Positions 12,525-23,257 of a stretch of 64,000 bases of DNA are shown one piece after another. Made by a program: the position numbers and the translations under genes. The stretch is taken from positions 10,850,001 through 10,914,000 of the forward strand of contig BTRK01000005.1 in NCBI GenBank assembly GCA_036245805.1. Reading direction: 5' to 3'. This DNA is from Pristionchus mayeri (taxonomy: Eukaryota > Nematoda > Chromadorea > Rhabditida > Neodiplogasteridae). Under the pieces are notes generated by a model. That model was not told the DNA's origin and ran no database searches. It was given only the letters and a program-made list of their open reading frames with translations. Every line of letters starts with the position of its first letter. Within the stretch, counting starts at the first letter, position 1.

Positions 12525-12984
12525 GTAGACGTAATCTGTGCTTGAAATGATACGGGCACCGAATAATATCGATCGATTTGTTGAGTTACGTACACTTGAG
12601 ATAATTTAGTTTAATTTGCGATAAACGTTTGAGATAAAATATTGTTCTTTACACTTGGAATATCTTTAACACTTTAACACACATATACATTTGAAATATA
12701 CTCGGGCACAGAAGATTATCGATCGATCTATTGATTTTCAATGTTACGTTACGTTCCGAAAGCGAGATGCTCCTTGTTGTATTGATCTCTGAATCTTCTT
12801 TTTTTTCCGTGCTTACTATGAGAATCACACAATTTATGAGTTTCTACCGCGCTACTGCCTGATGTGTTAAATAGTGGAATTCAATCAGCGTTGACTCCAG
12901 ACGATGAGGCGTCGAAATTACATTTCCCTCCATAATTCACTTCCAGATGTAGAGGAGGGACTGATGAGTTAGAAAGGCATCGAC
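12525..12984. other. 3' flank of ncbp-1
   Basis: AT-rich sequence following the ncbp-1 stop. I see no clear AATAAA signal and no further exon. Confidence 0.4.
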
Positions 12985-13290
12985 CCATTACCGTATACCA
13001 ATCAATAATTAGCATTGGAACAACTACCGTATACCAATGGATAATTAGCCGTGGTTCAGCGAATATTCCGTGGGTCAGATTTATGATATTGACCTTTGAT
13101 CTTTGAATTACCGTATGTCAATCGATAATTAGTATTGGGACAACTACCGTATACCATTGGATAATTAGCCGTGGGTCAGCGAATATTCCGTGGGTCAGAT
13201 TTATGATTTTGACCTTTGATCTTTGAACTACCATATGTCCATCAATAATATACACTGGGAAAAGTGCAGTATACCAATCGATAAATAGCC
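12985..13290. repeat. 120-bp tandem repeat, about 2.5 copies
   Basis: TACCGTATACCA[A/T]TGGATAATTAG recurs at 13027 and 13147, and TGGGTCAGATTTATGAT recurs with the same 120-bp spacing; a partial third copy ends near 13290. It abuts the heat-shock-element array. Confidence 0.7.
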
Positions 13291-13301
13291 ATTGGTCAAA
13301 G

Positions 13302-13481
13302 CGTCTAGAATGTTCCAGAAAGTTCGAAAATGTTCCAAAGCTTCTAGAATGTTCCAGAACATTCCAAAATGTTCCAAAGCTTCTAGAATATTCCAGAACA
13401 TTCGAGAATTTTCCAAAGCTTCTAGAACGTTCCAGAACATTCGAGAATGCTCTAAACCCTTTAATGTTCCAGAACTTTCTA
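13302..13481. repeat. 39-bp tandem repeat made of heat-shock elements
   Basis: Four 39-bp units (13302-13457) plus a partial fifth. Each contains alternating TTC and GAA triplets two bases apart, for example TTCTAGAATGTTCCAGAA, which is a near-perfect HSF-1 heat-shock element with four to five sub-sites. Another such site (GAACATTCTAGAAAG) is near 13640. The array lies about 0.5 kb upstream of the Helitron start codon. Confidence 0.8.
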
Positions 13482-13749
13482 ATCACAATTACACACCCCC
13501 TCTACGCATGCATGTCAGAGAAAACGAGGATGTGAGTGAAAATGAGCAAGGGAAAGCAAGCACTTAAATTAAATCACAATCTTCTGAAACTGACTAAATT
13601 GATAATGCTTGCTCTATCAAATATACGGCCAAGAAAAGGGAACATTCTAGAAAGTCTTGGATGAAAACTTGATTAAGGGTGATTTCATAATAGGCTTTGA
13701 CGCGCTCACCACTTTTCGTATACCGACTCTATCACGCTCGAAAGAAAAG

Positions 13750-13806
13750 GCTAGATGGCTTATTGGCTGTGAGCTCCCCTACGTGAGATTGCGGTTCGAA
13801 CCCCCT
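13750..13806 (+). repeat. tRNA-like (SINE-type) sequence
   Basis: TGGCTTATTGGCTG resembles an A box and GGTTCGAACCCCC is a perfect B box, about 25 bases apart. No acceptor stem closes it. The bases after the B box end in GTTTTTGCCGG, like the tails after the tRNA-like modules near 700 and 22320 (GCTTTTTGCTG, GCTTTTGCCG), suggesting one SINE-like family. Confidence 0.45.
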
Positions 13807-14383
13807 CCGTTGCGGGAAGTTTTTGCCGGCACATAGATCGTCAGAAAATTCGAAATCCCTCGAAAATTCGAAAATTCCATAATATTCTTGAAATTTCTCA
13901 TGAGGGATTACATAAGGAGTGCAAGTGGTCCTGAACTCAAACAGTAGTCAATAGTCTACAAGCAACCATGGATTCGTCCACTTCGCCCGTCCATACTCCA
14001 CCCAATGATGCTCCCCTCATCGATCCTCCTCCCTCTGCATCCACATCTCAGAAGCCAATTGCCAGGAGGACCCGCTCGCATTTGAGTAAGTGCTTCTAGA
14101 ATACTGCAAGAGCAGTCCCTTTCATTTTTTGTCATAGTCTATTGTATCCATATTGTCGACGGCCCTGCCCTTTACAACATTAATTCGGACGTAATTTCAA
14201 CCTAAGAACTATCAAAGTCCTTAGCACATCCGCGGAAGCGGAAAGGAGCAGAGCTTTCCGTGCAAGCGAAAATCCGGAGCAGACGGAATCGAGACGCGCT
14301 GTCAATCGCGAGAGTATGAGGCGGAGAAGAGCATCGTTGACTGAAGAGAAGAGGGAAGAAATCAGAGAAGATGATAGAGATAG

Positions 14384-14812
14384 TGTAGGAGGATCGAGCC
14401 ATGCTAAGAAAGGAAGAAGAAAGTAAAGGAGAAATAATAAATCGTATCATAATTAAACTGTAAAATTATCGTAAATTAAAGTCAATTCTCGATTGTACTT
14501 TTTCCCTATGTTTAGCGTCTAGGTAGTACTTTTGTAGTTATTTCTCGTTCCGCCTATTTGACTTTCCTCTGCCCCATTTTCCCCTATTTTCTGTCTATTT
14601 ATTGCTCGTTTATGTTTTGTTTGTGTCCTATATTTTAGTGCGTTTATTAATGTTAATTTCTCTCGTTAAGACGCGAATAAAAGTCTACGGCTCTGCTATA
14701 AACTCTCGAGTTTGTTCACAAGGCAAGGCCAGACGTATTCATCTCAATCGGGATTTATCAAGACGGCTCTGGAGGTTAATACCGCTTGTATTACCGTTTT
14801 GCTGGTCTTATA
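14384..14812 (+). mobile_element. Solo LTR of the 42431-46045 family inside the Helitron
   Basis: Starts TGTAGG and aligns along its length to the 445-bp LTRs at 42431 and 45601 (shared: CGTATCATAATTAAACTGT, CTTTTTCCCTA, CGTTCCGCCTATT, GACGGCTCTGGAGG). The ends are TG...TA rather than TG...CA. ATAG flanks it at 14380-14383 and 14813-14816, a 4-bp duplication like that of the full element. It is clearly diverged, hence older. Removing the LTR plus one ATAG leaves the Helitron frame open across the site. Confidence 0.8.
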
Positions 14813-14980
14813 ATAGGACACGGGTGAGAATATCCGAGGAGAGGATATCAGCGAACTACCTCGGTGCAATGGACACCACTTGCAGCAACTGTGGCGCCCG
14901 CTTCTTCGCAGGTGCGCCAATTTCATTTAATTAATCCTATGAGGCTGTGTATTCCGTATGATATTTCGCCGGGCAGAGAA

Positions 14981-16197
14981 CGCGAGATAGTGTGTGATAT
15001 GGAGAGCGTCGAAAAAATGCTCAGAAAACTCTAGGAGATTCTCGAATATTCTAAACGGTTCTCAAATGACCCTCTCTATTCTGCATGCTCTCTCGCCAAT
15101 CGAAGAGATGCGACTGTTTTTTTAAAATTTGATAGCGTCAACAGTTATTTCCCGTAATTCTACCGCAATCCCCCTGCAGGAGAAGTGAGCGGAGGCATAG
15201 ATAAAATCAATCTGTGCTGTAATTTCGGATTGGCGAGCACAATCGAGGATAAGTTCTCCGATTTCCCCGATGAAATCCGTTCCCTCCTTCTCGATGATTC
15301 CTCTGAAGCCAAGAACTTCCAGAAGTTCATCAGGCAGTTTAACTCTGCACTCTCAATGGCTTCAATGGGCGCACAACTCGATATCCCGAGGGAACGCGGT
15401 CCATTCTGCTTCCGTATTCACGGACAGGTGTACCATTTGGCCGGTCCCGTCCATCCAGAACCTGGCCAGAGACCATCTTATGGTCAGATCTATATTCTGG
15501 ATACCGCCCAAGCAGCCAGCGAGAGACTGGGCAACCCCCACCAATGTGAATTGTGACCCTCAAGTGATGGCCGATCTTAGTAGCCTGATCTCAAGGGTCA
15601 ACCCATTTTCTCAGGCGTACAAAATGATGGCCGAGGTGGAAGAGAATGAGGAGAGAAGTGCTGCCGGAGAAGGTCGGACTGCCGCCTACGGGGATCCTTA
15701 GACGTCGTGGGATCAAAGATCATGCGGACGGGACCGGCCAAATGGTACACCTGTCCGTGAATACGGAAGCAGAATGGACCGCGTTCCCTCGGGATATCGA
15801 GTTGTGCGCCCATTGAAGCCATTGAGAGTGCAGAGTTAAACTGCCTGATGAACTTCTGGAAGTTCTTGGCTTCAGAGGAATCATCGAGAAGGAGGGAACG
15901 GATTTCATCGGGGAAATCGGAGAACTTATCCTCGATTGTGCTCGCCAATCCGAAATTACAGCACAGATTGATTTTATCTATGCCTCCGCTCACTTCTCCT
16001 GCAGGGGGATTGCGGTAGAATTACGGGAAATAACTGTTGACGCTATCAAATTTTAAAAAAACAGTCGCATCTCTTCGATTGGCGAGAGAGCATGCAGAAT
16101 AGAGAGGGTCATTTGAGAACCGTTTAGAATATTCGAGAATCTCCTAGAGTTTTCTGAGCATTTTTTCGACGCTCTCCATATCACACACTATCTCGCG
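14981..16197. repeat. 472-bp inverted duplication inside the Helitron
   Basis: 14981-15452 and 15726-16197 are near-identical mirror images with a 273-bp spacer. The arms hold the Helitron intron (with CCCCTGCAG acceptor) and the following coding exon, so the same coding stretch is readable on both strands. The right copy interrupts the reading frame between 15701 and 16217, where a further 21-bp inverted match (15687-15707 and 16197-16217) marks the junction. Confidence 0.85.
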
Positions 16198-16639
16198 ACG
16201 TCTAAGGATCCCCGTAGATACAATGTGCCTCAAGCTAACGAAGTAGGGGTTGTCAAAGTGGGTGAAGATGAAGATGAACCAGCCACTCGATCTCTGGCTG
16301 TGCACCCCCGAGCGGGAGGACTCACGACGATTCGGGATATCGACAAGATCTGCGATCCTCTCACTCATCCCGTGTTCTTCCCCACGGGAAAGGACGGATG
16401 GCACCCTGGTCTGGAGAAGAGGCCATCGGACTTCGCTTTCAGCTTCGAATACTGAATGATTCTGTATCGTAACGCCTCGGGCGTAGATAAATTATTGTTA
16501 TTGTACTCCCTGTCCAGGGAAAACACAACTGTTATCAATTTATTCTTCCTATTCCGAGTCTGAAAAATATCCCTCGCTTCGGTCTTCGACTCATCAAGAA
16601 AGGAATCCTCATCCAAGACGGAGTTGTCACCGTGTGATG

Positions 16640-19002
16640 GGTATGACCTACTAAGATGTTTGGTTCTTCATAATCTGGGCTCGATCATCTCGTTGAAATA
16701 TTAATGACGGAGTCTGGAGGATTCGAGCAGAGAAGACTCTACGACCTATAGTGAGATTCTACGAAGGCTTCGTCTACGACCTATAGTGAGATTCTATCTA
16801 TGCAATGCAATCGTCCTCTCGCAAGCACACCGCAAATGACCATCCTGAAATGAGAAGAACGACCTTTTTTTGACCGCACATCTTGATCTGCGCCCAGAAA
16901 GCGACAACAGATAAATATTGTGTTGTAGTGTATTCCGAGTCTAGCCATAAGAAAAGGCATGATCATAAGGCAGCATATACATTCTTTAAAAATCTAGCCG
17001 TGTATCACTAATTTCTAAGTGAGCCCAGCAGCCGTATTTTTAAATGATTAATCAAAGCGTCAACTAGAAAGTTTCACGGACCCTTTTCTTATCTACGGCG
17101 TTGTTTAAAAAACTGCCCAATTATTCTCATTAATCAGTCAATGATATATATCCTACACACAGCTGTAATTAGAATTGTGGTCGCATAAAAATGGTGAACA
17201 CTCACGACTGTCAACGTGACAAAATATCCCGGTCGATTAACTAAACGAGACTTCACTTTACTCAGACGATGAAAAGTTGCCGGACGAATTTTCCTTTCGT
17301 GAAGCACATACAAATTGTTCGTGTACACTAATTTAATATGGATGTGATTTCGACGATTCGATGTCTGGAGCCAGCGGTGACTACCAACGCAAAATGAATA
17401 TTCCAATCGTCAAGCCCACGTAGGCCAAGTTTGAGAAAATATGCCTTTTTGCTGTGCCAGATGTTGGCCGATTCTTTGGGCCAACATCTGGCACTCCCAA
17501 GTTTAACTCCCAAGTTCGATCCCCCCCCCCCCCTTGGCAGACCAAGCCCTATATCCCCCAGGGTCGTTAAATTGGTAGTGACCTCTGTTGCGAAAGGTAA
17601 CGTTCCCTAGAAACACTTTAGACATCAGTGATACGCAGTCGTAGCAGCAGTCGGCCTCACCGCACTGCACCACCTAGCGTAGTCGTCCCATGAAGACTGA
17701 AAAAACAAACGCTTGACATGATTGCCGTATTCTCTATTATTCTCTATTTGTATTTATAATATCACACAAGCGCATCATCTCCTAGTGGAATTAGCGGATA
17801 ACATTTATCTTAATACAAATGATAAAATAAGTGAGAGTGGTGTTTGTCTAGGAGGTATGAGGATATTTGAGATTAGGAAAATTGCAAATGCTTAGTGAAA
17901 TCGGTAATTCAACAATATAATATCGTTGCGCTACGATGTGAGACACGACAGAATTGCATTAGTCGCTCAACGTGTATTCTTCAATGACCTTACTGGATCT
18001 CACTGATAATGAGAATTTTCGCCTCTGAGCTCTCCACCACATTAATTTTACGACTTTTTCAGCGTTGTCCTGTGAATTTAGTTAGTATAACACGGTGACA
18101 TTCTTCACGCCGTACACAATGCTTACCTGCACTCCTGGAAATGTCTCCAAAATGCTTGTGGTGTTTTCTTCCCACCAGATTAAGTGTTTGACCAAAGTTT
18201 TCTGCAATGATAAATATGAATATAGGTTGGATACATTTATTAAATGTTTAGTAGTCAAAAATATTTTAAATGTTATAAAAGTTTTCGTTTAGTTAACTTA
18301 AATACCAGATCGATGTCATCTCTTGAGAGGTCAGCGAATATACCCAGCAACTCGATTCTGAACTCTACCAGACCAGAATATATGTACCTGATGAATTCAC
18401 ATTAATAATCTGATAACCACATTTTATCTCAAGATATTTTCATGTATACAAAGATAACAATTTGCAAAGTTTGGCCAAAATTTTAATTGCATTATTTTCG
18501 TCTCATGTTCACATTTCTTGAATTTAAAGACCAATATCCCGCTCCTCATGATGAAAACTGCGCGGAGTGTCATGGCGTGTCGTTTAATGTCTCATCTACA
18601 GTAAATACTAATCGCGTTGCCCATGTGCGGCGGTCCACGGATCATGCGGATCGATTTTTTTTTCAGACTGCTGAAGTGGCAATCACTCAGCGAGCAAGAT
18701 TAAAATATTACCCTATTTAAAATATTACACTTAGAGTGGTTTTGCATAAGAACTCGCCAGTTGTTTTTGTTTTGTTTTTCATTTTCGCTCGCGAGCGACG
18801 AGTGACTCGGTCTAGCAGCAAGCGGCGTCGGCGCATGAAACGCGTCGAGGCGCCGAACTACCCCGTCGCAAAGTGGCGTTGCCTTCTCCAAGACCTAGCC
18901 GTTTGCGGAAACGGATAGTCAAGGGCACTTATGAGAACAATCCATTGCTACAAAAACGAACAAATATGAAATTTAAAAAAATAACTGTACTTTACAGGGG
19001 TC
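16640..19002. other. No gene recognised
   Basis: Mostly AT-rich. It contains a perfect short hairpin (17455-17497, GCCAGATGTTGGCC with its mirror), a C13 tract at 17521, the second copy of a short dispersed repeat (17652-17690), and a purine/CG-rich patch near 18790-18870. I found no exon with a convincing acceptor, donor and protein. Confidence 0.4.
17652..17690 (+). repeat. Short dispersed repeat, copy 2
   Basis: Matches 10764-10801, sharing CTCACCG, ACTGCACCACCTAGCGT and GTCGTC. No known family recognised. Confidence 0.5.
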
Positions 19003-19004
19003 TA

Positions 19005-20085
19005 CAGGGTGCGGCATAAATATTGCGACACTCATTTCGAATAGTATCTCACGAACAAGTTAGAGTCAAGATTTCAATTTGCACCTAAATCTATGTCAGT
19101 GCATTACATAAAACATATTAGCATTATGCTTCATACTGATTTCTGGCTTCATAGAATGGAACCAAAAACTAATTATAAATTTTGCTCACAGAGCCGTTCA
19201 CAATTTCAGAAAATGTTCATTATAAAAAGCTATCCCAAAAGCGGCGGATCTTCCAACTGGGATGAATATGAAGAGAATCTCTTACACTATATCGGCATAG
19301 CGGCTAATATTATGTACGATATCTGGATCACAAGAAACACACATTTGATGAGCAATAGGTATAGGTAGTTATGATCATGCTCAAAAACCATGTTTCGAGA
19401 TTTTTAGTTCGGAATGTTGATACCGCTACATAACTTTGCATATCTTTCAACCGAGCCAAGTTATCATATTTACTTGCATTAAATCGAACGGGTACGTTGG
19501 GTTAAGGGCTGAAATAGGCACGCCAAAATATCGCTCATATCGGCACTTTTAGACATTGATATTTTATGTATTTTATGAAACAGAATCTGCGTTCTCCACT
19601 GAATAGAACATATTTTCGACGTCTATAATGATGGAGTATTATGCAAAAAATACAAACATTTCAATACCTAAATGATTCGATGAATAACGTTTCTTAATCG
19701 TAAAAATATTTTTCTAACGCCGTTCGAATTGGACAAATTAACAAATATTTCTGAAACTTTTGCGCAACTGAGAAAATAATTGAACGCATATTTATACTCA
19801 TGAATGGTTGTAGTTCTTAGGAAAAAATATGGGAACTTCAAATTATTCCTCCCTTTAAGACGGCATAAAGAATTAAATTGGATTCTATTGCGAAAAGAGG
19901 CATTTTTTTCAAAAAAAATTTCCAGGAGCTCAAATTCTAGAAATATTTGAACTACCTCGCCCATATTTATATACCGACTACTTGGGAGCCTTAGCGATAT
20001 ATTTGCAAAATTTGAGGAAATGGCGCCAGCGGAGAGTGGAGATGGTAAAGAATCAAATGTGTCGCAATATTTATGGCGCACCCTG
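19005..20085. mobile_element. Tc1/mariner-like element without recognisable transposase
   Basis: Ends are inverted repeats: CAGGGTGCGGCATAAATATT on the left and its mirror AATATTTATGGCGCACCCTG on the right, flanked by TA at 19003-19004 and 20086-20087. The TA duplication and CAG start fit Tc1/mariner. The ~1-kb interior has broken open frames on both strands, none with a DDE/DDD transposase signature that I can see. Confidence 0.65.
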
Positions 20086-20240
20086 TAACTGTAGATGCGA
20101 CAAAACAAGACGCGCCACGAGACCCATGTAGTTTTCGTCTGGGAGACGACCGTGTAAGTCCTTATTCGACAAATATAAATGTATCTGTCTATTGATGAAA
20201 GGTAATACACACTAGCTCATTTTGAATTTATCCAGTGATC

Positions 20241-20459
20241 TTACTGTTCTCTAGTTCCAAAAATCCAGATGTCCGTGGTGGTGAAATTGTTTGCGAAGTT
20301 GGAAAAACAAGAACGAACTACCTGAAAAACAGGAATAGTCATATCTTGTCTAATTGAGAATGACACGAGTGAATGATTGAGAATCCCCCCACGAAGATAA
20401 AGCTCGCAATGGAAAACTATAGCGAATGAAGCGATAATTATGAGCTTCGAGTGAAACAT
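20241..20459 (-). CDS. Possible small secreted protein, 72 aa
   Basis: A minus-strand frame starting MFHSKLIIIASFAIVFHC, which looks like a signal peptide, and ending TAA at 20241. It lies 141 bp downstream of, and on the same strand as, the 93-aa gene at 20601-20929. A TTTTTCAG inside the frame could instead be a splice acceptor for a shorter exon. No family recognised. Confidence 0.3.
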   Translation of the reverse strand: MFHSKLIIIASFAIVFHCELYLRGGILNHSLVSFSIRQDMTIPVFQVVRSCFSNFANNFTTTDIWIFGTREQ

Positions 20460-20600
20460 AAACCTACAAGGCACGAACCTATTCTTTCATTGAATTTTAA
20501 CCGTATGTGAATAAAATACATCTGTGTCGGTCATTCATTATCGCAATTTTGGTTTCTATTAGTCAGAAGCGTGTCTCATTGAATTAATTTTTCGTGTTAC

Positions 20601-20929
20601 TTAAAAAATCTGATTCACAGCAAACGAGAAGTTTTCAAAGAAGCTTCTATCTATAAGAAGACAAATCACCGTCTTCTCTTCCTCAGTCATATTTTCCGCA
20701 GTGATTGATTCTTCTGGATATCGTAGCTTAACTTCTCCCAGACATGAGAAAAATACATTCAACTGAAAAATTTTAGATCACGAAAACTATTAACGCATAA
20801 TTCACTTACCATAATTTCAGTTCGTTCACGATTTCTGCTGTGAGTTAAAACACCTAGTTCTTCGAGAATTAGAAAAACATTGACTCGGCCAATAAATCTC
20901 GCGTCTTGGCCAAATTTGTTAAGCTCCAT
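20601..20929 (-). CDS. Unrecognised two-exon gene, 93 aa
   Basis: Exon 1 is 20810-20929 (starts MELNKFGQDARF) and exon 2 is 20601-20762 (ends FSFAVNQIF, TAA). The 47-bp intron has a textbook nematode donor (GTAAGT) and acceptor (ATTTTTCAG), and the frame is kept across it. The protein is soluble-looking with an acidic stretch (EESITAENMTEEEK) and no signal peptide or membrane helix. I do not recognise a family. It stands alone on the minus strand upstream of chk-2. Confidence 0.55.
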
Positions 20930-21539
20930 TTAGAAACTGAAATATGCGAGTGTACGTAGAATCTTGCGGTAGCACGTGTTAGACAACATACTTAAGAGAA
21001 TAATGGAGATTATGTAGTTCTGACTTGATATCGTTCATAGTCAAGTTAAACATAATAAAATATTTCTCTAATGAGGATCAAATGGTTATCTCACTCGGCT
21101 CATCTCCCTCTTTCATTCGCCTCTCTATAGTCAGATCAAGTTATATTTATATCTATTATATTATAATACAACGACTACGTGCATGTCCGCAACTAACCAC
21201 ACTTTTGCATCGCTTAGAGAATTAAATTCTGAAACTACCATTTTTTCCGAATTATTAGCCTGTAGGAAAGCATGTTTTATAAGCCAAAAACTGTGAAAAA
21301 TGTGCAATATGCGCCTGTGAGCACTGCGTGCAAAGCAGTTAGAGAATAGGTTTCGAACACGAACATTCAGGGTTCGACAAAAGACTATCATTTGCTTATT
21401 TTGAAATGTATGTATGCTAGTTAGAAAGTTAGAAACCCCTGCCTTTTAGAAATCCATGCCCGGCGATGATGAGTGGGCCGACATTTAACGCACAAGCCTT
21501 TCAAAGGGGGGCGGTCGCATTAAGTGGACACAAATCATA

Positions 21540-22057
21540 GTTTCATTCCGAGTCACACATAATTATAAGATAAACATTGTCTTAATTTTTTTTCAAAACG
21601 TGCATAATTTTAAGTATTAGAGAGTGCATTAATTAAAATATAGTGGCAAGAAACCTCAATAAATAAGAAAACATACGTTATAACAAACAGAGAGTAGAGA
21701 GCACCCGAGAGACACACGAAAGAATGACAAGTGAAAGACTATTGTGCAACGCGAGCTAATGTTGTATAAGAGAGCTTGTTATTTCGAATTGATGGACGCG
21801 TCGCATTCGCTCATTGGTGCATATTGCAAGTCATGTGATGAGAACACCCTCTGGATATGAAGCAACATTAACTACGTTTTACAAGGAGTGGGCTAGAGAT
21901 TAGAGGGCCCAGAGAAAGAGAGCAATCTCTCGCAAATTTACATGCTCTCCTACGATTTGTCTCAGCGAATGTTTTCTGGAAATTTGCCATTGGATGCCGT
22001 GACACGTGACACATATTATGTACGGAAAATTAACCCATTAAGCTAATTAATTAATGC
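21540..22057. other. No gene recognised
   Basis: AT-rich spacer with AGAGAG-rich stretches (21690-21770, 21905-21940). I see no coding or RNA feature. Confidence 0.35.
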
Positions 22058-22240
22058 TAACAAGGGAGGTGCATACCCTTGGGATGAAATTGGGGTATGA
22101 GCTATATATCATTGAAAAGCGCGTAAAAAATTAGTACGATTCGAATTTTAAAAAAAGAGAGATCGATAATCGCGATCGATGCTTTCCATTACAGCCTAAA
22201 GCTTGGATAGTTTACTCGTTTCATTCGTCCGTGCGACATG

Positions 22241-22303
22241 GCCCTGTGGTGTAGTGGCTAACGCATCCGGAGTCTATTTTTGAAGCTGCTGGTTCGAACC
22301 CCA
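22241..22303 (+). repeat. tRNA-like module in left arm
   Basis: TGGTGTAGTGGC is a good A box and GGTTCGAACCCC a perfect B box with tRNA-like spacing. The acceptor arms do not pair, so this is not a functional tRNA. Confidence 0.5.
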
Positions 22304-22576
22304 TCGCAGTCACTGCTTTTGCCGTATTTTTAGCAATATGTTTTGCAACAATGGGAGCACATGACGAATCCATCGTTCTTGCACTCATAGCAAGCATCTT
22401 CACTTGTGGGACCGAACATGACTTCGGGCGGTGTCTTGAACGGTTACGGGTGTTTAGTTATGAATCCTCCTTTGAACCAGGCATATGCTGTCTGATGCTG
22501 TCCGAATAATTTAATGCAAAATCATAAGATCAATGGAAATACGCATATAAAAATACGGCAAAAGCAGTGACGGCGA

Positions 22577-22640
22577 TGGGGTTCGAACCCGCAGCTTCAA
22601 AAATAGACTACGGATACGTTAGCCACTAAACCACAGGACC
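22577..22640 (-). repeat. tRNA-like module in right arm
   Basis: Mirror copy of 22241-22303 with GGGTTCGAACCCC as B box and TGGTTTAGTGGC as A box on the minus strand. Confidence 0.5.
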
Positions 22641-22837
22641 ATGTTGCACGGACGAGTGAAACGAGTATACTATCTAAGCTTTAGGCTGTAATGGAAAGCA
22701 TCGATCGCGATTATCGATCTCTCCCGGTCGCAACAATGAACTTTAGCAGGGTTTTTTTAAATTCGAATCGTACTAATTTTTTACGCGCTTTTCAATGGTA
22801 TATAGCTCATACCCCAATTTCATCCCAAGGTATGCAC

Positions 22838-23156
22838 TAGGGATGTCTAAACGGAATACGGCGACTCCGTTTTCATCATTTTCCTCTCACTCCATTCCGT
22901 AATCGGCCGATCTGCCTCATTTCGTATGCGGAATGACGTGTCAAAACGGCGACTCCGTCTTGCAATTCCTTCGTTTTCGCGCGCGGCGAGCGGTCTATTG
23001 TTCTCTCCATAATTTAAAATCAAAATAGATTACGGCAACTCCGTTTTGACCCAGCGCGCCGTCAAGAAATGACGCCGATTACGGCAACTCCGTTTTGGAG
23101 AAATGATAGGGAAATCAAAACGTCAAACCGGTTTCAATTCCGTATAGACATCCCTA
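22838..23156. mobile_element. hAT-like MITE
   Basis: A 319-bp element starting TAGGGATGTC and ending GACATCCCTA, flanked by the 8-bp duplication GTATGCAC at 22830-22837 and 23157-23164. The 8-bp duplication and TAG...CTA ends are typical of hAT. The interior repeats ACGGCAACTCCGTTTTG-like units. It inserted into the right arm of the Tc5-like foldback element, so it is the younger of the two. Confidence 0.8.
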
Positions 23157-23190
23157 GTATGCACCTCCCTTGTAAGTAGCCTAATTGCAG

Positions 23191-23257
23191 TCGCCTGCGG
23201 CACTCCAAGCCGGTCATCTGGAGCACGCTCAGCTGACGGCACTTCTCGCTCGAGAAG
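23191..23257 (+). CDS. Possible upstream exon (of chk-2?)
   Basis: A GC-rich 67-bp block between an acceptor (CTAATTGCAG) and donor (GAAG/GTGAGA), reading SPAALQAGHLEHAQLTALL and a few more residues in one frame. Composition is exon-like, but I cannot match it to CHK2, whose FHA domain is expected upstream. Confidence 0.25.

Larger units (their letters stand above)
13968..16458 (+). mobile_element. Broken Helitron (N-terminal part of Rep/helicase protein)
   Basis: Coding pieces: 13968-14085 (start MDSSTSPVHTPP), 14218-14911 interrupted by a solo LTR, 15180-15556 (NLCCNFG, FNSALSMASMGAQ, FRIHGQVYHLAGP, QIYILDT), 15557-15701 in another frame (DPQVMADL, NPFSQAYKMMAEVEE), and 16217-16456 (PQANEVGVV, LAVHPRAGGL, DPLTHPVFFPTGKDGWHP). 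These match in order the region before the helicase of Helitron proteins. The catalytic Rep HxH/YxxxY part and the helicase are absent, and there is a frameshift near 15550. An inverted copy of 14981-15452 is inserted at 15726-16197. A dead or non-autonomous copy. Confidence 0.8.
22061..23172. mobile_element. Foldback element with Tc5-like ends, copy 2
   Basis: Starts CAAGGGAGGTGCATAC, ends GTATGCACCTCCCTTG, and is flanked by TAA at 22058-22060 and 23173-23175. The 3-bp TNA-type duplication and CAAGGGA terminus match Tc5-like elements and the element at 434-1214. Arms are long mirror images around a loop near 22440, and the right arm is interrupted by an hAT-like MITE. Each arm carries a tRNA-like module. 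Confidence 0.75.

Noticed and set aside
15598..15993. A second Helitron gene on the minus strand
   Set aside because: It is the mirror image produced by the 472-bp inverted duplication, cut at both ends.
19668..20210. 180-aa minus-strand frame as a mariner transposase
   Set aside because: No DDE/DDD motif or helix-turn-helix seen, and it runs across the terminal inverted repeat of the element.
22838..23156. Tc4-type element because of the CTAGGGA end
   Set aside because: An exact 8-bp duplication is found if the element starts at TAGGG, which fits hAT and not a TNA-duplicating family.
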